A DNA stretch of 64,000 nt from Micromonospora pallida (GCF_900090325.1 NZ_FMHW01000002.1:3410001-3474000), one strand, 5' to 3'; positions 16,607 through 25,837 are shown, counted from the first letter of the stretch. Numbers and translations: made by a program. Notes: generated by a model not told the origin, from the sequence alone.

Positions 16607-16820
16607 CTATCTCGGTGGTTCGAGTTCGAGGGTCATGCCGGTGCTGGTGAAGAAGCCGGCGAGGAGATCGTTCTGTTGCTGACAAGCGCGTAGTCGACGT
16701 TTGACCAGTTCAGCGAGGTGGTCGATACCGCGGGCGGCGGTGTTGGTCAGGCCGCGTTCATCCAGCGCCAGACGCCTTCGTGGGGTTGAGGTCCGGAGCG
16801 TAGGCGGGTAACCGGGATCA
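16607..16820 (-). pseudogene. IS630-like transposase, frameshifted C-terminal remnant
   Basis: Three different frames together restore the IS630 C-terminus: LPAYAPDLNP, then EGVWRWMNA, then GLTNTAARGIDHLAELVKRRLR and a final GFFTSTGMTLELEPP. At least two single-base shifts and a missing N-terminal half show decay. The upstream end is cut by the left end of the ISL3-type element at 16830. Confidence 0.65.
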
Positions 16821-16829
16821 GGGTCTGTC

Positions 16830-18473
16830 AAACGAACGGCCCTGTCTCACATTCGGTGGTGACGGAGCGTGCTGTTATCCGAGGAGGATGCGGTGGCGGA
16901 GCAGGGTGAAGCCGGCTCGTCCGTGCATTTGGCGTGCGATCCGTTTGGTTTTGGTGTTGACGCCTTCGGTGGGGCCGTTGCTGTAGGGAAGCGTGAGCGC
17001 GGCGTTCACGGCGTCGCGGTCCCGTTCCAGGCCTCGGGTGAACGCGTGCAGATGAGGTAGATCGGCCGCGCGGACCTGGACGATCCAGAGCGAAAGCCGG
17101 TCGGCGTTTCCCGGTTGAGGCGTCAGGAGTTCGGCGAAGCCCTCGACAACGGCGGCCAGTTGGGTTATTTCGGGGCAGGCTGCGGCGAGCCGGGCCAGGA
17201 GATCTCGATGCTCGGGCTTGAGGTTGTCGGGCCTGGTGAGGGTCATCCGGGCGAGCCGGCGCGGGGAGATGTGGCTGCGGTCGGTGTCCGCGCGGCCTTG
17301 GTTGATGTACTTGTGCAGGAGGTTCAGGCAGCCGGTGTAGCCGAGGGCCTTGATCTCTTCGAAGAGGTGCGCGATGGGGACGCCGGGGTCTTTGGCTCGA
17401 CGTTTGCGCAGGTGTTCGCGGTGGGGGTCGACGAGGCTGGCGCGGTACTTGGGGACGCGGAGCATCCGTTCGGGCCGGTCGGTGCGCGCGTAGCGCTTGA
17501 TGGTGTTCAGGGCCAACTGCAGACGGCGGGCGCACTCCAGCAGGCCCACGCCCTGGTCGAGCAGGCGGTGGACCTGGTGCCAGCGTTGCAGGGTCGTCTG
17601 CGCGCGGGGCCCGTCGTAGATGGGTGCGTCCAGTACGGGGGCCCAGCAGGTGCTGTGCGCCTTCACCTCGCTCCGGGTGGCTTCGCATAGGTTGTGCCAC
17701 AGGTGCGATCTGTCCGCGACCTGCACCGCGTTGGGCAGGGCGCGGCGGATGGCCTCGGCGTAGGTGGCCGAGCCGTCGCGGCACACGACCTCGACGCTGG
17801 GATGCTTACGCAGCCACGCTTCGAGGGTGTCGGCGGTGCGGTCGGGCAGTACCTCGATTCGTTCATGGGTCTCGGCGTCGATCACCACGGTGGCATAGCG
17901 GTGCCGGCGGCGCAGAGCAAAATCGTCAACGCCTATTACCGGGGCATCTGCCCGGTGGGCAACGGGATGCGCAGCAGGGCGCGAAGGGCCGTATGACGGG
18001 ACAGGCCCATAGCGAGTATCGCCAGCAAACGCGAGCCCGCCCGACCCGCCAACTCCTTGACCACGGCTTTGACCTGCCTGTTCAAGCGGGCCGTGCGTCG
18101 CTGGTATCGCTCCAGTACCCCGGGAACCTGTTCACGGAAGGTGTGGCGGCAGCCGCGCGTCGGGCACACCAGACGTCGCACCCGAACGCGGACCACCACC
18201 CGGCGCCCATCGACCGGAACGTCGGCCACCGTCCGCCAGTGATAGCCGTGGACCCGTCCCGACGAGGCCCCGCACATCGGGCAGACCGCGATGTCGTGCG
18301 GCGCCCGGGCTCGCACCACGATCCGCTCACCCTCGTCGACCACGTCCTCGATGACCAGCGGGGACAGCCCCGAGAACACCGTCTGTACAAGCTCGTTGAC
18401 GTCCTCCACATAGGAAGCAACGACACCCCGCCACCCTCCGTCACCACCGAATGTGAGACAGGGCCGTTCGTTT
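16830..18473 (-). mobile_element. ISL3-type insertion sequence, copy A (frameshifted)
   Basis: The element is bounded by near-perfect inverted repeats of about 37 bases: AAACGAACGGCCCTGTCTCA at 16830 and its complement ending at 18473, continuing through ACATTCGGTGGTGACGGAG. Length is 1,644 bases, as usual for ISL3. No 8-base target duplication is visible outside the repeats. It carries one transposase gene on the minus strand that is split by a frameshift. It is diverged from the ISL3-type copy at 52936-54600. Confidence 0.8.
16875..18409 (-). pseudogene. ISL3-family transposase, split by a one-base frameshift
   Basis: The N-terminal piece (18409 to about 17936; 157 residues) has the zinc-finger CPMCG...CPTRGC and HTH region, ending LRIPLPTGQMPR and a stop. 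The C-terminal piece (to 16875) carries VIGVDDFALRRR, RDGSATY and the YSNGPTEGVNTKTKRI segment of the DDE domain. Adding one base in the CCCCGG just before the stop joins the two frames perfectly. Either a real inactivating deletion or a base-calling indel. Confidence 0.8.
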
Positions 18474-18545
18474 TACAGTCCCGCCTGCGGCTCAACCTCT
18501 CGGAGGTCGCCGTAAGTTTCGGAGTGTGGCCGGACACTACGTGGT

Positions 18546-19112
18546 GTGAGAGAAGACCACACGGCTGAGCGGCATGAACAGCGATTCGTGGCGCTGTGGA
18601 CCGAGCACGGACCACGGGTGATGGCGTACGCGTTGCGACATGTTGACTCCGATTCGGCGCAGGATGTGGTGTCGGAGACGTTCCTGGTGGCATGGCGGAA
18701 GCTCGCCAGCGTCCCGGACGAACCCTTGCCGTGGTTGCTCGTGGTCGCCCGCAACACCATCTCCAACCTGCGTCGGTCAGGACGTCGGCAGGCGCGGGTG
18801 GCCGTCGAACTAGAACGGTTGCGGCAGGTCGCGGAGCCGGCGGCCGCCGCCGACGTTCTCGCCACGGAGCGCGCAACCGTACTGACCCAGTTGGCGGCGC
18901 TGACCCCCAAGGAGCGGGAGGCGCTACTGCTGATCACCTGGGACGGCTTGACCCCGGAGCAGGCGGCGCGAGTGGCGGGCTGCTCACTCCCGGCGTTCCA
19001 CGTGCGTCTGTTCAGGGCGCGGCGGCGACTGTGCGTTGATGGCGAGCCGGATGCGCCGCCCCACGCCGACGCCGCCCAACGTCCACTGCCACTCGCAGGA
19101 GGCACCAGTTGA
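18546..19112 (+). CDS. ECF-type RNA polymerase sigma factor
   Basis: A 188-residue sigma factor with region 2 (FVALWTEHGPRVMAYALRHV, DSAQDVVSETFLVAWRKL) and region 4 (LTPKEREALLLITWDGLTPEQAARVAGCS). GTG start. The region-4 helix contains a less usual CSLPAFHVRLFRARRRL. Its stop overlaps the TTG start of the next gene, a single-span membrane protein, so the two form a coupled pair that may be sigma factor and regulator. It starts 72 bases after the ISL3-type element, which may have displaced its original promoter region. Confidence 0.88.
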   Translation: MREDHTAERHEQRFVALWTEHGPRVMAYALRHVDSDSAQDVVSETFLVAWRKLASVPDEPLPWLLVVARNTISNLRRSGRRQARVAVELERLRQVAEPAAAADVLATERATVLTQLAALTPKEREALLLITWDGLTPEQAARVAGCSLPAFHVRLFRARRRLCVDGEPDAPPHADAAQRPLPLAGGTS

Positions 19113-19873
19113 CCACGGACCGTGACACGATGATCATCGTTGAGAAACTCAGGCCGGCTACCACGATCGATGCCCATTGGCCTGCCTCGGCGAGGAAAGC
19201 GGCGCTGGAACGTCTGTTGATCGCCACCGCCGCCGAACCGCCGGAGGCACCTCAACGGTCGCGCAGGCGACGAGTCGTGCTCACTGCCGCGTTGACCGCC
19301 GGGCTTGTCGTGTCGGGTGCGAGCGTCGCCGCCGCCGGAGGACTGCTGCCTGAGTCGTTCACCAAGCCGTTGTCGTTCTGGGCTACCGAAACCGGCGGCG
19401 TGGTGGACGTCCAGACAGCACGACGAGTTGCCCAGGCACCGGGTCCCGACGGCACTGTACTGACCATCTGGTCAGCCAAGAGCCAGGGCGGCACCACCTG
19501 CATCGCTCCGATGTTCGAGCCACCCGGTGACCTCGACCGGCCAGCCCCGACAAGTTTCACGCTTGCCGGGGGGCAGTGTGCTGACGGCGACCAAGGCAAG
19601 GAGTCCTTCAGCAGCATAGGCGGCTCGGCGGACGGCCAGGGAATACACACGATGTGGACGGCCGCCGGGAATGCGGTACGGGCGGAACTGCGACTGCCCG
19701 ACGGCACTGTACGGTCAGCCGTCCGCGCCGAAGAGTTGTTCTTCTTCTGGTATCTCGCCAACGAGAGCGTCGACCCGCCGGTCTTGGTCGGGTACAGCGC
19801 TGCCGGAGTGGTGATGGCGGAACGGTCGCTGCCCAACCTGAAGACGCTCGGGCGCCCCAGCGCCGGCGGTTGA
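19109..19873 (+). CDS. Single-span membrane protein coupled to the sigma factor, function unknown
   Basis: The 254-residue protein starts at a TTG overlapping the sigma-factor stop. About 55 polar residues, ending in RSRRRR, precede one membrane helix (VVLTAALTAGLVVSGASVAAAG); the remaining 170 residues should be extracellular and contain two cysteines (TTCIAPMF, GGQCADG). Topology fits an anti-sigma or sensor partner, but the cytoplasmic part shows no recognisable zinc anti-sigma HxxxCxxC motif. Similar sigma/membrane-protein pairs are common in actinomycetes. Function is inferred from position only. Confidence 0.7.
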   Translation: MTTDRDTMIIVEKLRPATTIDAHWPASARKAALERLLIATAAEPPEAPQRSRRRRVVLTAALTAGLVVSGASVAAAGGLLPESFTKPLSFWATETGGVVDVQTARRVAQAPGPDGTVLTIWSAKSQGGTTCIAPMFEPPGDLDRPAPTSFTLAGGQCADGDQGKESFSSIGGSADGQGIHTMWTAAGNAVRAELRLPDGTVRSAVRAEELFFFWYLANESVDPPVLVGYSAAGVVMAERSLPNLKTLGRPSAGG

Positions 19874-20149
19874 GCCTCAACGACGCGCACCAACCCGGGC
19901 TTCCCAGTAACGCCATCATCTCCGAATCGGTCACGCAGCATTCATGGCCTTCGTAACGGAGTTATCTCCCGTCAACACGTCACCCAACACGGTGAACGTT
20001 ATGGCCTCGTCGACCCGATGTCCTGATCTGCCGCGGACAGCGCGTTCGCGATGGTTGTGCTCGTTCGCTGGCCACCATCCGGATCTGCCGCGTTCCGCTT
20101 GCCCGTACGGCAGGTCGTTCTGCTGCGCCCCGGCCTCGGCACTCAAGCC

Positions 20150-20300
20150 GGCCGCGGACGTCTGGTCACCGTGCGCTTGGACGCCAAGGTCAAGACCGCG
20201 ATCTCCTCGATCCCGAAAAGGCCTGGACGACGTTGGAGTACACCGACGCCGTCTACGACGAACAGACCGACCGTTTCTCCCGCTCGATGTCACATCCGCG
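20150..20300 (+). pseudogene. IS1380-like transposase fragment
   Basis: Two frames together give VTVRLDAKVKTAISSIP then EKAWTTLEYTDAVYDEQTDRF, a conserved stretch of IS1380-type transposases. A frameshift lies between them near 20215 and nothing recognisable flanks it. The 280 bases upstream (19874-20150) hold no supported gene. Confidence 0.5.
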
Positions 20301-20370
20301 GCCCGGCCGGTGTCTCCATGGCGTGACGACCTACCAACCCGCCGGCAAAGCCGCCGACACAGGAGGAGAC

Positions 20371-20616
20371 ATGGAGCACACGACCCGCATCCCCCCGGCC
20401 GAGATCACCGGCGTCAAGGGAGCGCTGATCAAGCGGATGATCGAGAAGAAACTGGGCAAGGTGCCGACGGCGGTGGGCGTCTACTGGCACAACCCCAAAG
20501 TGCTGTTCGCCAGCTTCGGCCTCGGCGGCAAGCTGCAGAAGTGGGACGCCTGCGACGAGAACCTGAAGTCGTTCGCCCACATGTCGGAAGACGGGGCCGC
20601 GGGGTGTGAAGGGTAG
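20371..20616 (+). pseudogene. Truncated carboxymuconolactone decarboxylase-family protein
   Basis: An intact start with AGGAGGAGAC upstream begins TTRIPPAEITGVKGALIKRM, followed by KLGKVPTAVGVYWHNPKVL and CDENLKSFAHM, the N-terminal half of an AhpD/CMD-like protein. The catalytic CxxC half is absent: homology stops at about 20585 and the frame ends in unrelated sequence that belongs to an opposite-strand VWA fragment. Confidence 0.65.
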
Positions 20617-20949
20617 CCGGGCGGCTTCCGGGATGAGGAAGGCGTGTTCGCGGCGGATGCGTACGACGTCGCAGTGTCCGTCGGTGATGAGCAGGATCGG
20701 TGCGGCGGTGGGGAAGTCGGGGGCGGTTTCCAGCAGGTGTATGCCGGGTTGAAGCACGGTGCCGCCGCGCCCGCGGACCCGTACCCGGCCGGCGATCTGT
20801 TCCACCGGCAGGTATCCGGCGTCGTAGGGGTGTGCGTCGCAGAAGACCACGCGGGCGGCGGGCACGTCACGGGCGATGGCGTACGAGGCGATGACGCCGA
20901 GTGCCTTGCCGAGCAGTTCGTGGTTCATGGATCCGGAGGTGTCCAGCAC
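20600..20949 (-). pseudogene. VWA-like (DUF2201-type) protein, C-terminal fragment
   Basis: The frame has the metal-binding LDTSGSM at its start, then VVFCDAHPYDAGYLPVEQI, GGTVLQPGIHLLE and ILLITDGHCDVVRI, ending near FTPRGPVFRH, close to the normal end of these proteins. The N-terminal metallopeptidase-like half is missing and the preceding sequence is from another gene, so this is a fusion of fragments left by rearrangement. Confidence 0.55.
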
Positions 20950-20959
20950 GACCGCACCG

Positions 20960-21290
20960 CAGCGCCTCGGCGGCCAGTGGCCCGAACCGGTGCGACAGCA
21001 GACCGATGGTCTGGATCAGCGGGATGTCGTCCTCCTGCCAATCGGTGGCGAGCAGCGCCAACCCGACAGTGGCCGCGCATCGATCAGTGCGGTGCCGCAC
21101 CAGCCACCGCCCGGTCTGCCGCACCCGCTGCCGGTCCGCACGCAGCGCCGCTGCAGCGATGTGCTCGTTGTGATGGATCGGGACGTCGACATCATGGAAC
21201 GCGCCAACGAGTTCGCTCGGCGCCGCATCGGCCTTGCCGAAGTGCACGTCGAGGATGGCGGCCACGTCGGAACCCTCGAGCCGCTGATCT
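20960..21290 (-). pseudogene. Fragment of a conserved actinobacterial protein
   Basis: An open stretch reads RQTGRWLVRHRTDRCAATVG and DDIPLIQTIGLLSHRFGPLA. It resembles helical repeat proteins seen in actinomycetes but has no start, and it runs directly into the VWA fragment. Function unknown; recognition is weak. Confidence 0.35.
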
Positions 21291-21329
21291 TTCCGGGTCC
21301 GCGGTCGCTGCCGCCGACGGTGGAGTTCG

Positions 21330-21415
21330 TCGGGCGGGGTTGGTAGGGGATCTTGTCGCGGAGCATGACGTAGAGGACGTCGCAGCAGCGCCACCGTCGG
21401 TCGTCCCGGCGAAGG
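21330..21415 (-). pseudogene. IS110-like transposase C-terminal scrap
   Basis: RRWRCCDVLYVMLRDKIPYQP matches the last residues typical of IS110/IS116 transposases. Only about 28 codons remain and the frame continues into unrelated sequence. Confidence 0.4.
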
Positions 21416-21836
21416 AATTCTGACCCCGATACTCCCGAACCCGCTTCTGCCCTAGCCCGTACGCCATCGCTCCACTTCTCCGACAAGGTGTTGCGACGAT
21501 CGGTTGAATCCGTCCAGTTCCGGTCCCGGAAGTTCGTCCACCGTCGTACGGCCTGTTGCCGACACCGCCTCGGTCAGAGGTTCCGCCGATGCCGGCTGTC
21601 TCCGGCCGCCGGACACGAGCAGCGTCACCGTGCCGAGGCCCGCCACCCGACCCTGACCACGGGTGCCGTCGGGCGCGGGGCGGGCGGCGGGCGCACCACT
21701 GCGCTGCTCACCCGGTCTTGTGGCGACTGTCGTCATCTACGGACCTGGGGCACTTACGGCTGCTCCGCCCAGGGGGCTAGACCAGGGTGACCGCTTGCCC
21801 GAGCGGGTCCCGTGCTCATGGAGGGGATGGAACACC
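21416..21836. promoter_or_regulatory. Gap upstream of the hydrogenase operon
   Basis: About 420 bases with no supported gene. It must hold the promoter of the plus-strand hydrogenase operon. A short inverted repeat CCTGGG...CCCAGG lies around 21745-21775, and GGAGGGGATGG precedes the first ATG. No clear CRP, Fur or NikR box was recognised by eye. Confidence 0.35.
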
Positions 21837-23250
21837 ATGCAGACATCTCGCCCAAGCGCCGGCATCGCGGACGCCGAGGCGATCGCGGAGGCGGTCCTGT
21901 ACGAGGGATATCTGCTCTACCCCTATCGGCGGTCGTCGGGCAAGAACCGTGTCCGCTGGCAGTTCGGGGTGCTCGTGCCCCCCGAGTGGGGGGGAGGCGC
22001 ACGGTCTGCATGACAGCGGCGTCGCAGGCTCGGCCGAGTCGTCATGGCAGCAGACCGAATGCCTGCTGGAGGCGGACGACACGACGGCCGTCCGCATCAC
22101 GTTGCGGTTCCTGCAGCTGCAACGCAGGGTGGTGCAGGAACGGACAGCCGACGGCGTCCACCGGGCGGTCGACAGCGTCGATGCCGGCGACCGCACGGAA
22201 CTGAGCTTCGACGAGGCGGTGCCGCGAGGGTTCGACGTCGAGGCGTCGATCGCCGACCTGCGCCGCGGGCGCCGCTTCGACGTCCGGATACCGGGTGGCG
22301 AGGACGTCGAGCCGTTGGTCGGTGATCGGGGTGAGCCGGTCGGGCGGGTGGTGCGCCGCCGCTGGCCGTTGTCTGCGCGGGTCACCGTCTCCGCTGCCCG
22401 GTGCCGGACACCTTTCCGGTTGCTGAGACTCAGGATACGGGTCGAGAACACGGACCGGACGACCCCGGCGGACAGCCCTCGACACGACGTGTTGCGGTGC
22501 TGCCTGCTCGCCGCGCACACGCTGACCTCGGTCGATCGGGGGCGGTTCCTGTCGCTGCTCGATCCGCCCGAATGGGCGGCCCACGCGGCCCGCGACTGCC
22601 GCAACGTACACACCTTTCCGGTGCTTGCCGGCGAGCCGGGCAAATCCGACGTCCTTCTCTCGTCACCCGTCATCCTCTACGACCATCCCCAGATCGCACC
22701 GGAGAGCCCGGGCGACCTGCACGACGCGACCGAGATCGACGAGATCCTCTCGCTGCGTACGCTTACCCTCTCCGATGCCGAGAAGCGCGAGGTCCGGGCC
22801 ACCGATCCCCGTGCCGCGGCCATGCTGGACCGCGTCGAGGGCATGCCGCCCGAGGTGTTCGAACGGCTGCACGGCGTCATTCGGGCCCTGGAGCCGGTCC
22901 GCCGGCCCGACGAAGCCACCGCCGACCTGGCGCTGCGGTGGTGGGAGCCCGGCGCCGACGCGGGGATCGTGCCGGAGACCGACAGCGTCCTCGTCGCGGG
23001 AACCCTGCTGTCCCAGGGCAGCCGGATCCGGCTGCGACCCCGCCGGCGCGGCACCGACGCGCACGACATGTTTCTCGCGGGCCGGACCGGTCGGGTGGAG
23101 CAGGTCCTGCTGGACGTCGACGGGTCGCGGTTTCTGGCGGTGACGGTGGACGACGACCCCGGCGGGGAGCTTCACCAGTGGTACGGGCGCCTGCGGCACT
23201 TCCGGCCGGACGAGGTCGAGCCGTTGACCGCGGAGGTGGAGGCGCGATGA
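21837..23250 (+). pseudogene. Conserved hydrogenase-operon protein, frameshifted at a G7 run
   Basis: The first 50 codons (AEAVLYEGYLLYPYRRSSGK, RWQFGVLVPPEWG) are in one frame and the rest, to 23250, is in another; the shift is at the seven-G run at about 21988-21994, where six Gs would join them into one protein of about 470 residues. No catalytic motif is recognised. It has a good ribosome-binding site and its stop overlaps the endopeptidase start, so it is the first gene of the hydrogenase operon. Similar proteins accompany actinobacterial group 1h hydrogenases; their role is unknown. Either a natural frameshift or a sequencing indel. Confidence 0.7.
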
Positions 23251-23831
23251 GAAGCGACGGCGGCGGTCGGGTCCTGATCGCCGGCATCGGCAACATCTTC
23301 CTCGGCGACGACGCCTTCGGCGTCGAGGTCGTGCGGCGCCTTCGGGACGCTGTCCTACCTCCCGGGGTGGAGGTGTCCGATTACGGCATCCGGGGGATGC
23401 ATCTGGCCTACGATTTGTTGGACGGGCGGCACGACGTACTGGTCATGGTGGACGCGTTGCCGCTGAACGAGCCGCCCGGGACGCTGGCCGTCCTCCAGGT
23501 AGATCTCGCCGACCCCGGTTGGCGGCTGCGACCGGTCGACGTGCTGGATTCGCCGGCCGCCGACGCGCACGGCATGGATCCCGAGTCGGTGCTGCGCCTG
23601 CTGTGCAGCCTGGGCGGCAGTGTCGAGCGTGTCCTGGTGGTGGGCTGCCAGCCCGCCGTTCTCGCCGAGCACATGGGGTTGTCGACGCCGGTCGCCGCGG
23701 TCGTCGACGAGGCGGTCCGGACGGTGGTCGGGATCGCACAGGAGGAAGCCGCGCGGCTCACCGCGGCGACGGAGCCGCCTGGGAGTTGCCAGCAGGCGGC
23801 AGCAGGGAGGGAGGTGACCACCGATGCATGA
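23247..23831 (+). CDS. [NiFe]-hydrogenase maturation endopeptidase
   Basis: A 194-residue HyaD/HupD-type protease with GIGNIFLGDDAFG (13-25), Asp69 in VMVDALPL and His108 in ADAHGM, matching the three nickel-sensing positions of the family (first acidic residue in the GNxxxxDD loop, then Asp, then His). It removes the C-terminal tail of the large subunit after nickel insertion; the large subunit here has a 22-residue tail after its last CxxCxxH motif. Start at 23247 overlaps the previous stop, and the end overlaps hypA by 8 bases. Confidence 0.9.
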   Translation: MRSDGGGRVLIAGIGNIFLGDDAFGVEVVRRLRDAVLPPGVEVSDYGIRGMHLAYDLLDGRHDVLVMVDALPLNEPPGTLAVLQVDLADPGWRLRPVDVLDSPAADAHGMDPESVLRLLCSLGGSVERVLVVGCQPAVLAEHMGLSTPVAAVVDEAVRTVVGIAQEEAARLTAATEPPGSCQQAAAGREVTTDA

Positions 23832-24180
23832 GACGGGTCTGTCCGAGGCGATCGTGGAGGCGGCGGTACGCAGAGCCGCCGGGCGCCGGGTCACCGGGCT
23901 GCGGGTGCGGATCGGTGGCCATGTCGTCGACCCCGAGGTCGTCACGCAGGGCATCCAGGTGGCCTCGGCTGGCACGGTGGTGGCCGACGCCGCCGTCGAC
24001 CTGGTGCTCGAACCGATGACGGTGCGGTGCCACGACTGCGGTCGCGGCTCGCCGGTGCACGACCACCTCGCGATGGTCGCCTGCCCGGGATGCGGCAGCG
24101 TCGACATCGAGATCACCGGGAGCGACGACGTCGTCCTGGAGTCGATCACCGTGGACGCCGTCGGGGCCGGGGCGCTCTGA
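23824..24180 (+). CDS. hypA: HypA nickel-incorporation metallochaperone
   Basis: The 118-residue protein begins MHE, with the nickel ligand His2, and has a zinc site of two CxxC pairs (Cys69/Cys72 and Cys87/Cys90). HypA delivers nickel to the hydrogenase large subunit together with the GTPase HypB. Unusually, no hypB gene is found in this cluster. It overlaps the endopeptidase gene by 8 bases and shares one base with the next start (TGATG). Confidence 0.93.
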   Translation: MHETGLSEAIVEAAVRRAAGRRVTGLRVRIGGHVVDPEVVTQGIQVASAGTVVADAAVDLVLEPMTVRCHDCGRGSPVHDHLAMVACPGCGSVDIEITGSDDVVLESITVDAVGAGAL

Positions 24181-24719
24181 TGGACGCCACAGAGCTGCTG
24201 CGGCACGACCACCGCGTGGTGGAACAGCTCTTCCGGGACTACCGGGCGGCGGCCTCTGACGCACAGCGACGCGGCGTCGTCGAGATCCTCATTCGCGAGC
24301 TGTCGAAGCACGCCGCGCTCGAGGAGGTGCTCTTCTACCCGTTCGCCGCGCGGGTGTTGGACGGCGGACGGGTCGACGAACACCTTGCCGGGCACGCGCC
24401 CATCAAGGAATTGCTGCTTCAACTGGATCGCTGCCAGATGGGTGATCCGGCGCAGGACGAGCTGATGGCGCGGCTGGCGTCGGCCGTCGCCCGGCATGTG
24501 CAGGACGACGAGAACGAGCTCATGCCGCAGCTGTGCGCCCGGACCGACGAGCAGGCCCTCCGCGAGCTGGGCCGGGAGATCGACCAGGGCAAACAGGCCG
24601 CCCCGACGCGGCCGCACCCGCACGCGCCGGACAAGCCGCCGGCGCTGGCCCTCGCGGCGCCGGTGGCGGCCATCTACGACCGGCTGCGGGATCGGATGCA
24701 AGGGAGGCCACGCACATGA
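24180..24719 (+). CDS. Hemerythrin-like HHE-domain protein
   Basis: A 179-residue four-helix protein of the hemerythrin HHE type. Candidate diiron ligands are in LLRHDHRVVEQLF (His9, His11), LSKHAALEEVLFYP, HLAGHAPIKELL and ARHVQDDENELMPQL. The last 45 residues are Pro/Ala-rich and variable. These proteins bind O2, NO or sense redox. Placed between hypA and the hydrogenase small subunit, with overlapping start and stop codons on both sides, it may protect or assist an oxygen-exposed hydrogenase; this role is inference. Confidence 0.88.
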   Translation: MDATELLRHDHRVVEQLFRDYRAAASDAQRRGVVEILIRELSKHAALEEVLFYPFAARVLDGGRVDEHLAGHAPIKELLLQLDRCQMGDPAQDELMARLASAVARHVQDDENELMPQLCARTDEQALRELGREIDQGKQAAPTRPHPHAPDKPPALALAAPVAAIYDRLRDRMQGRPRT

Positions 24720-25837
24720 CGCAGAGCAGCCGCGACACCGCGGTGATCCCGCAGGAAAACGGGTTCGACGAGATCACCATCCTCTGGATCTCCGAGGGCA
24801 TGAGTTGTGACGGAGACACCGTGTCGATGACGGCCTCCGGTCAGCCGGCGATCGAGGACATCGTGCTCGGGCTCGTTCCCGGTCTGCCGAAGGTCAACCT
24901 GCACAACAAGGTGTTGTCGCCGGCGGCCGGCGGCGAGGAGTTCCTGGCGCCGTACCGGAAGGCGGCCCGTGGGGAGATGACCGAGCCGTTCATCCTCGTG
25001 ATCGAGGGCTCGATCCCGAACGAGAACATCAACGGCGACGGGTACTGGACGTCGTTCGGCAACGACGAGACCACCGGTGAGCCGCTGACCCTGAACTGGT
25101 GGATCGACCAGCTGGCGCCGAAGGCGTGGGCGGTCGTCGCGGCCGGCACATGCGCGACGTACGGCGGCATCCACGCCATGGCGGGCAACCCGACCGGCTG
25201 CATGGGCCTGGCCGACTATCTCGGGTGGGACTTCCGGTCGCAGGGCGGCCTGCCGATCGTCAACGTCCCGGGCTGCCCGATCCAGCCGGAGAACTTCATG
25301 GAGACCCTGACCTGGGTGCTCTACCACGCCGCCGGCTCGGCGCCGCCCCCGCCGCTGGACCACATGCTGCGGCCGCAGTGGCTGTTCGGCAAGACCGTGC
25401 ACGAGGGCTGCGACCGGGCCGCGTACTACGAGCAGGCCGACTTCGCCAAGGACTACAACTCGCCCAAGTGCCAGGTGAAGATCGGCTGCTGGGGGCCGGT
25501 CATCAACTGCAACGTCCCGAAGCGGGGCTGGATGGGCGGTGTGGGTGGCTGTCCCAACGTCGGCGGCATCTGCATCGGCTGCACCATGCCGGGCTTCCCC
25601 GACAAGTTCATGCCGTTCATGGACATGCCTCCCGGTGGCAGCCTGTCCACGCTGCTCATCAAGCCGTACGGCGCGTTGATCCGCCGCTTGCGCGGCATCA
25701 CCAACGCCACCGTCAACCGGGAACCGAAGTGGCACCACAACGGTCCGGAGCTCACCAGCGGCTACAACCCCCGCTGGCGTCCCTACGGTCCGGCGGATCC
25801 CCGTCGTCAGGCAGCAGAGGAGAGGAACCGACCGTGA
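24716..25837 (+). CDS. hhyS: [NiFe]-hydrogenase small subunit, group 1h type
   Basis: A 373-residue iron-sulfur subunit passing electrons from the NiFe site. It has no Tat signal, so it should be cytoplasmic. The first proximal-cluster motif is EGMSCDGD (Cys31, Asp34), where ordinary uptake hydrogenases have CxxC; an Asp ligand here is known in actinobacterial-type group 1h enzymes. Further cluster cysteines are in GTCATYGG, VPGCPIQPE, HEGCDR, CQVKIGCWGP and NVGGICIGCTMPGFPDKFMP. The ATG overlaps the hemerythrin stop (ATGA). These high-affinity enzymes oxidise trace H2 in starved or sporulating actinomycetes. Confidence 0.93.
   Translation: MTQSSRDTAVIPQENGFDEITILWISEGMSCDGDTVSMTASGQPAIEDIVLGLVPGLPKVNLHNKVLSPAAGGEEFLAPYRKAARGEMTEPFILVIEGSIPNENINGDGYWTSFGNDETTGEPLTLNWWIDQLAPKAWAVVAAGTCATYGGIHAMAGNPTGCMGLADYLGWDFRSQGGLPIVNVPGCPIQPENFMETLTWVLYHAAGSAPPPPLDHMLRPQWLFGKTVHEGCDRAAYYEQADFAKDYNSPKCQVKIGCWGPVINCNVPKRGWMGGVGGCPNVGGICIGCTMPGFPDKFMPFMDMPPGGSLSTLLIKPYGALIRRLRGITNATVNREPKWHHNGPELTSGYNPRWRPYGPADPRRQAAEERNRP

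Noticed and set aside
19931..20293. Minus-strand frame ending in an ordinary-looking C-terminus
   Set aside because: Overlaps the IS1380-like fragment, has no ribosome-binding site and no recognised domain.
21980..22000. Programmed phase variation at the G7 run
   Set aside because: A single sequence cannot show variation and seven Gs is short for slippage; sequencing error is at least as likely.
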